The notes below the pieces were generated by a model. It saw only the letters and a list, made by a program, of their open reading frames with translations. It had not been told where the DNA came from and made no database searches. From SAR324 cluster bacterium (lineage in GTDB: Bacteria > SAR324 > JACQKK01), in NCBI GenBank assembly GCA_027296185.1, contig JAPUJL010000458.1:1-7496 (forward strand): a stretch of 7,496 nucleotides of DNA, given 5' to 3'. The position numbers and the translations under genes are program-made. Shown here piece after piece: positions 5,353 to 7,496 of this stretch. Position 1 is the first letter of the stretch; every line of letters starts with the position of its first letter.

Positions 5353-6558
5353 CTATTGCAGCAGATGGGTGTGGGTCTTGTGGCGCCGGCGGAGTAGGTC
5401 CATGGCGCTTCCCAGGCCGTTGAGGGTGAGGGGGTACATGTGGCCGTCGAAAATCTGGCGGATCATCTTGATCGATTCCACGTATTGCCACTGATCTTCC
5501 GGTTCCGGGTTGAGCCACACCAGATGGGGGAAGGTCTCCTTGAGCCGGCTGAGCCAGACCACGCCCGGCTCGTCGTTGAAGTGATCCACGCTCCCGCCCA
5601 CCTGCATCAACTCGTAGGGGCTCATGGAGGCATCGCCGATCACGATCACCCGGTAGTCCCGGTTGTACTTGTGTAGAATATCGAAGGTCTTTGTCTTGCC
5701 CTCCCAGCGATGTTCCTCCCGCCACATCGATTCGTAGATGCAGTTGTGGAAGTAGAAAGTCTCCAGGCGCTTGAACTCCGCCCGGGCGGAGGAGAAGAGC
5801 TGCTCGCACTGCCGCACGTGGGGGTCCATCGACCCACCGATATCGATGAAGAGCAGCACCTTGACCCGGTTGCGGCGGGAGGGCCGCATCAGGATATCCA
5901 GCAGGGCCCCCGTCCGCCCCACCTGGCGGACCGTGCCTTCCAGGTCCAGTTCGTCGGGCACGCCTTCGCGGGTGAAGACCCGCAGGCGGCGCATGGCCAT
6001 CTTGATGTTGCGGATGTTGAGCTTGACGTCGCCGGTGAGGGCCTGGTACTGGCGCTGCTCCCAGACCTTTACCGCCCGGCCCCGGCGCTGGCCCTCCTGA
6101 CCGATGCGGATGCCCTCCGGACTGGCGCCGCCGCTGCCGAAGGGGCTGGTGCCGCCGGTGCCGATCCATTTATTGCCGCCGTGGTGGGCGCCGTCCTGCT
6201 CCTCCCAGCGCTGCCGGAAGGCCTCCATGAGCGCTTCCAGGCCGCCCATGGCCTCGATTTCGGCCAGCTCCTCCTCGCTGAAAGCGCGGCTGAGCCCATC
6301 CTTCATCCATTCGTCGGGAATCTCGCCCAGCTTGAAGGCGACGTACTTCTCCGCGCCATGGAAGAAGTGGGCGAAGACCTTGTCGAAGGGATCCAGGAAG
6401 CGCTCGTCCTTGACCAGGGTGATGCGGGCGAGGAAGTAAAAGCCTTCCGCATCCGGCCCGATCACCCGTTTATCCAGCGCCTCGAGAAAGGCGAGGAACT
6501 CCTTGACGGAAACCGGAACCCCCCCGTCGCGCAGTTGATGGAAGAAATCGATGAACAT
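5353..6558 (-). CDS. VWA domain (CoxE-like) protein, partner of MoxR ATPase
   Basis: A 401-residue cytoplasmic protein with no signal peptide or membrane segment. The N-terminal half (1-120) is helical and acidic; a Gly-rich segment with WIGTGGTSPFGSGG (131-144) links it to the C-terminal VWA domain (about 230-395). The VWA metal-ion-dependent adhesion motif is DIGGSM (239-244), with Gly replacing the usual middle Ser of DxSxS; this Gly form is, to my knowledge, common in CoxE-like VWA proteins. A second metal-site Asp is plausible in GDASMS (308-313). Family members work with MoxR AAA+ ATPases to insert metals into, or activate, partner proteins (compare CoxD/CoxE, NorQ/NorD, RavA/ViaA). The ATG at 6558 has GAGG five bases upstream, overlapping the moxR stop region, and follows moxR by 7 nt, so the two are co-transcribed. 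The client protein is unknown. Confidence 0.88.
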   Translation of the reverse strand: MFIDFFHQLRDGGVPVSVKEFLAFLEALDKRVIGPDAEGFYFLARITLVKDERFLDPFDKVFAHFFHGAEKYVAFKLGEIPDEWMKDGLSRAFSEEELAEIEAMGGLEALMEAFRQRWEEQDGAHHGGNKWIGTGGTSPFGSGGASPEGIRIGQEGQRRGRAVKVWEQRQYQALTGDVKLNIRNIKMAMRRLRVFTREGVPDELDLEGTVRQVGRTGALLDILMRPSRRNRVKVLLFIDIGGSMDPHVRQCEQLFSSARAEFKRLETFYFHNCIYESMWREEHRWEGKTKTFDILHKYNRDYRVIVIGDASMSPYELMQVGGSVDHFNDEPGVVWLSRLKETFPHLVWLNPEPEDQWQYVESIKMIRQIFDGHMYPLTLNGLGSAMDLLRRRHKTHTHLLQ

Positions 6559-6565
6559 CGGTGCC

Positions 6566-7405
6566 TCACACCCGGCGTTGCATGAACCGCAACCGCTCGA
6601 AGGCGTGCACGTCCTGCTCGTTCTTCAGCATGGCCCCGTACAGCGGTGGCAACTCCTTGGACAGGTCGACCTTGGCCAGGTAATCCGCCGGGATGTTCTC
6701 CGCCAGCAGCAGCTTGATCCAGTCGATCAATTCGCTGGTGGAGGGCTTCTTCTTCAGCCCTTGGATTTCGCGGAACTGGAAGAAGATCTCCATGGCCTCC
6801 TTGAGCAGGGACTCGTGGATGTCCGGGTAATGGACGTTCACGATCCGCTCCATCGTCTCCTTGTCCGGAAACTGGATGTAGTGGAAGAAACACCGGCGCA
6901 GGAAGGCATCGGGCAATTCCTTCTCGTTGTTGCTCGTGATGAGCACGATCGGGCGCCGGACGGCGCGGATCGTCTGCTTGGTCTCGTAGACGTAGAACTC
7001 CATGCGGTCCAGTTCCAGCAGCAGGTCGTTGGGAAACTCGATGTCCGCCTTGTCGATCTCGTCGATCAGCAGCACGTTGAGCTTGTCGGCGGTAAACGCT
7101 TCCCACAGCTTGCCCGGGATAATGTAATTGCCGATGTCCTTTACCCGCTCGTCGCCCAACTGGCTGTCCCGCAGGCGCGAGACCGCGTCGTACTCGTAGA
7201 GCCCCTGCTGGGCGGCGGAGGTGGACTTGATGTGCCACGTGATGATGGGCAGGTCCAGCGCAATGGCCACCTCGTGGGCCAGCATCGTCTTTCCCGTACC
7301 CGGCTCGCCCTTGACCAGCAAGGGCCGCTCCAGGGTGATCGCGGCATTCACCGCCACCTGCAAATCCTTCGTGGCGATATAACGCTCGGTGCCTTCGAAC
7401 TTCAT
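6566..7405 (-). CDS. MoxR family AAA+ ATPase
   Basis: A 279-residue AAA+ ATPase. Motifs seen are Walker A GEPGTGKT (33-40), Walker B VLLIDEIDKA (111-120), sensor 1 TSNN (157-160), an arginine-finger candidate in FLRRC (168-172) and a C-terminal lid with GLKKKPSTSELIDWIKLLL (216-234). MoxR proteins form ring-shaped ATP-driven remodelling complexes that act with a VWA-domain partner on a client enzyme, usually to help metal-centre insertion or activation. The VWA gene follows by 7 nt, matching that arrangement. The ATG at 7405 is preceded by AAGGAG four bases upstream; the open frame extends to 7495, but its first 30 codons are Arg-rich and unlike the family. The 91 nt upstream to the window edge show no clear promoter, and whatever precedes lies outside. 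Length and motif spacing are normal, with nothing truncated. Confidence 0.92.
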   Translation of the reverse strand: MKFEGTERYIATKDLQVAVNAAITLERPLLVKGEPGTGKTMLAHEVAIALDLPIITWHIKSTSAAQQGLYEYDAVSRLRDSQLGDERVKDIGNYIIPGKLWEAFTADKLNVLLIDEIDKADIEFPNDLLLELDRMEFYVYETKQTIRAVRRPIVLITSNNEKELPDAFLRRCFFHYIQFPDKETMERIVNVHYPDIHESLLKEAMEIFFQFREIQGLKKKPSTSELIDWIKLLLAENIPADYLAKVDLSKELPPLYGAMLKNEQDVHAFERLRFMQRRV

Positions 7406-7409
7406 CGTT

Positions 7410-7415
7410 CTCCTT
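7410..7415 (-). promoter_or_regulatory. Ribosome binding site of the moxR-type gene
   Basis: A full AAGGAG on the minus strand lies four bases before the ATG at 7405. It settles the start against the in-frame ATG at 7495. Confidence 0.75.
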
Positions 7416-7496
7416 TGGGGCTTGGAGTTACCGACTCCCTGGCGCGGGCGTGATCGCCGCGTTCCATTCACCGTTTCCAGCGACGGATAACGCATG

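Noticed and set aside
7406..7495. N-terminal extension of the MoxR protein to 7495
   Set aside because: The inner ATG has AAGGAG directly upstream, and the extension is Arg-rich and unlike the family.

Overview
The window reads as ordinary chromosomal DNA from a high-GC proteobacterium. The protein styles suggest a gammaproteobacterium of the Chromatiales/Ectothiorhodospiraceae kind, but that is an impression, not a demonstrated placement. Base composition and codon choice look even throughout. I see no insertion sequence, phage gene, CRISPR array, tRNA or rRNA.

Layout, left to right. (1) The plus-strand 3' end of a sterol desaturase/fatty acid hydroxylase-family gene runs to 257 and converges on everything else. 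(2) From 4094 down to 342 on the minus strand lies a complete ferric-iron ABC importer operon: periplasmic binding protein (fbpA), fused two-domain permease (fbpB) and ATPase (fbpC). The fbpA-fbpB gap is 22 nt, and fbpB and fbpC share one base. (3) A 389-nt gap (4095-4483) carries a Fur-box-like palindrome at 4204-4218, a possible promoter, and two GC-rich foldback sequences. (4) A Fur-family regulator lies at 4484-5005, minus strand. (5) A 347-nt gap (5006-5352) holds a weak operator-like inverted repeat just upstream of fur and a roughly 150-bp palindrome-packed element with repeat-like ends. (6) A MoxR-type AAA+ ATPase gene (7405 to 6566) is followed 7 nt later by its von Willebrand factor A (VWA) partner gene (6558 to 5353).

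How it fits together. FbpA would capture Fe(III) in the periplasm, FbpB would form the channel and FbpC would supply ATP energy. The adjacent Fur protein, acting at the 4204-4218 site, would shut the importer off when iron is plentiful. That link is inferred from gene order and the palindrome. The MoxR-VWA pair is a recognisable chaperone-type module used elsewhere to activate or metallate target enzymes. Its target is not in the window, and the palindromic element separates it from fur.

I found no clearly new biological system. The points most worth a second look are the palindromic element, the fur/fbp regulatory sites, the unusual insert in FbpC, and the MoxR-VWA pair of unknown client.
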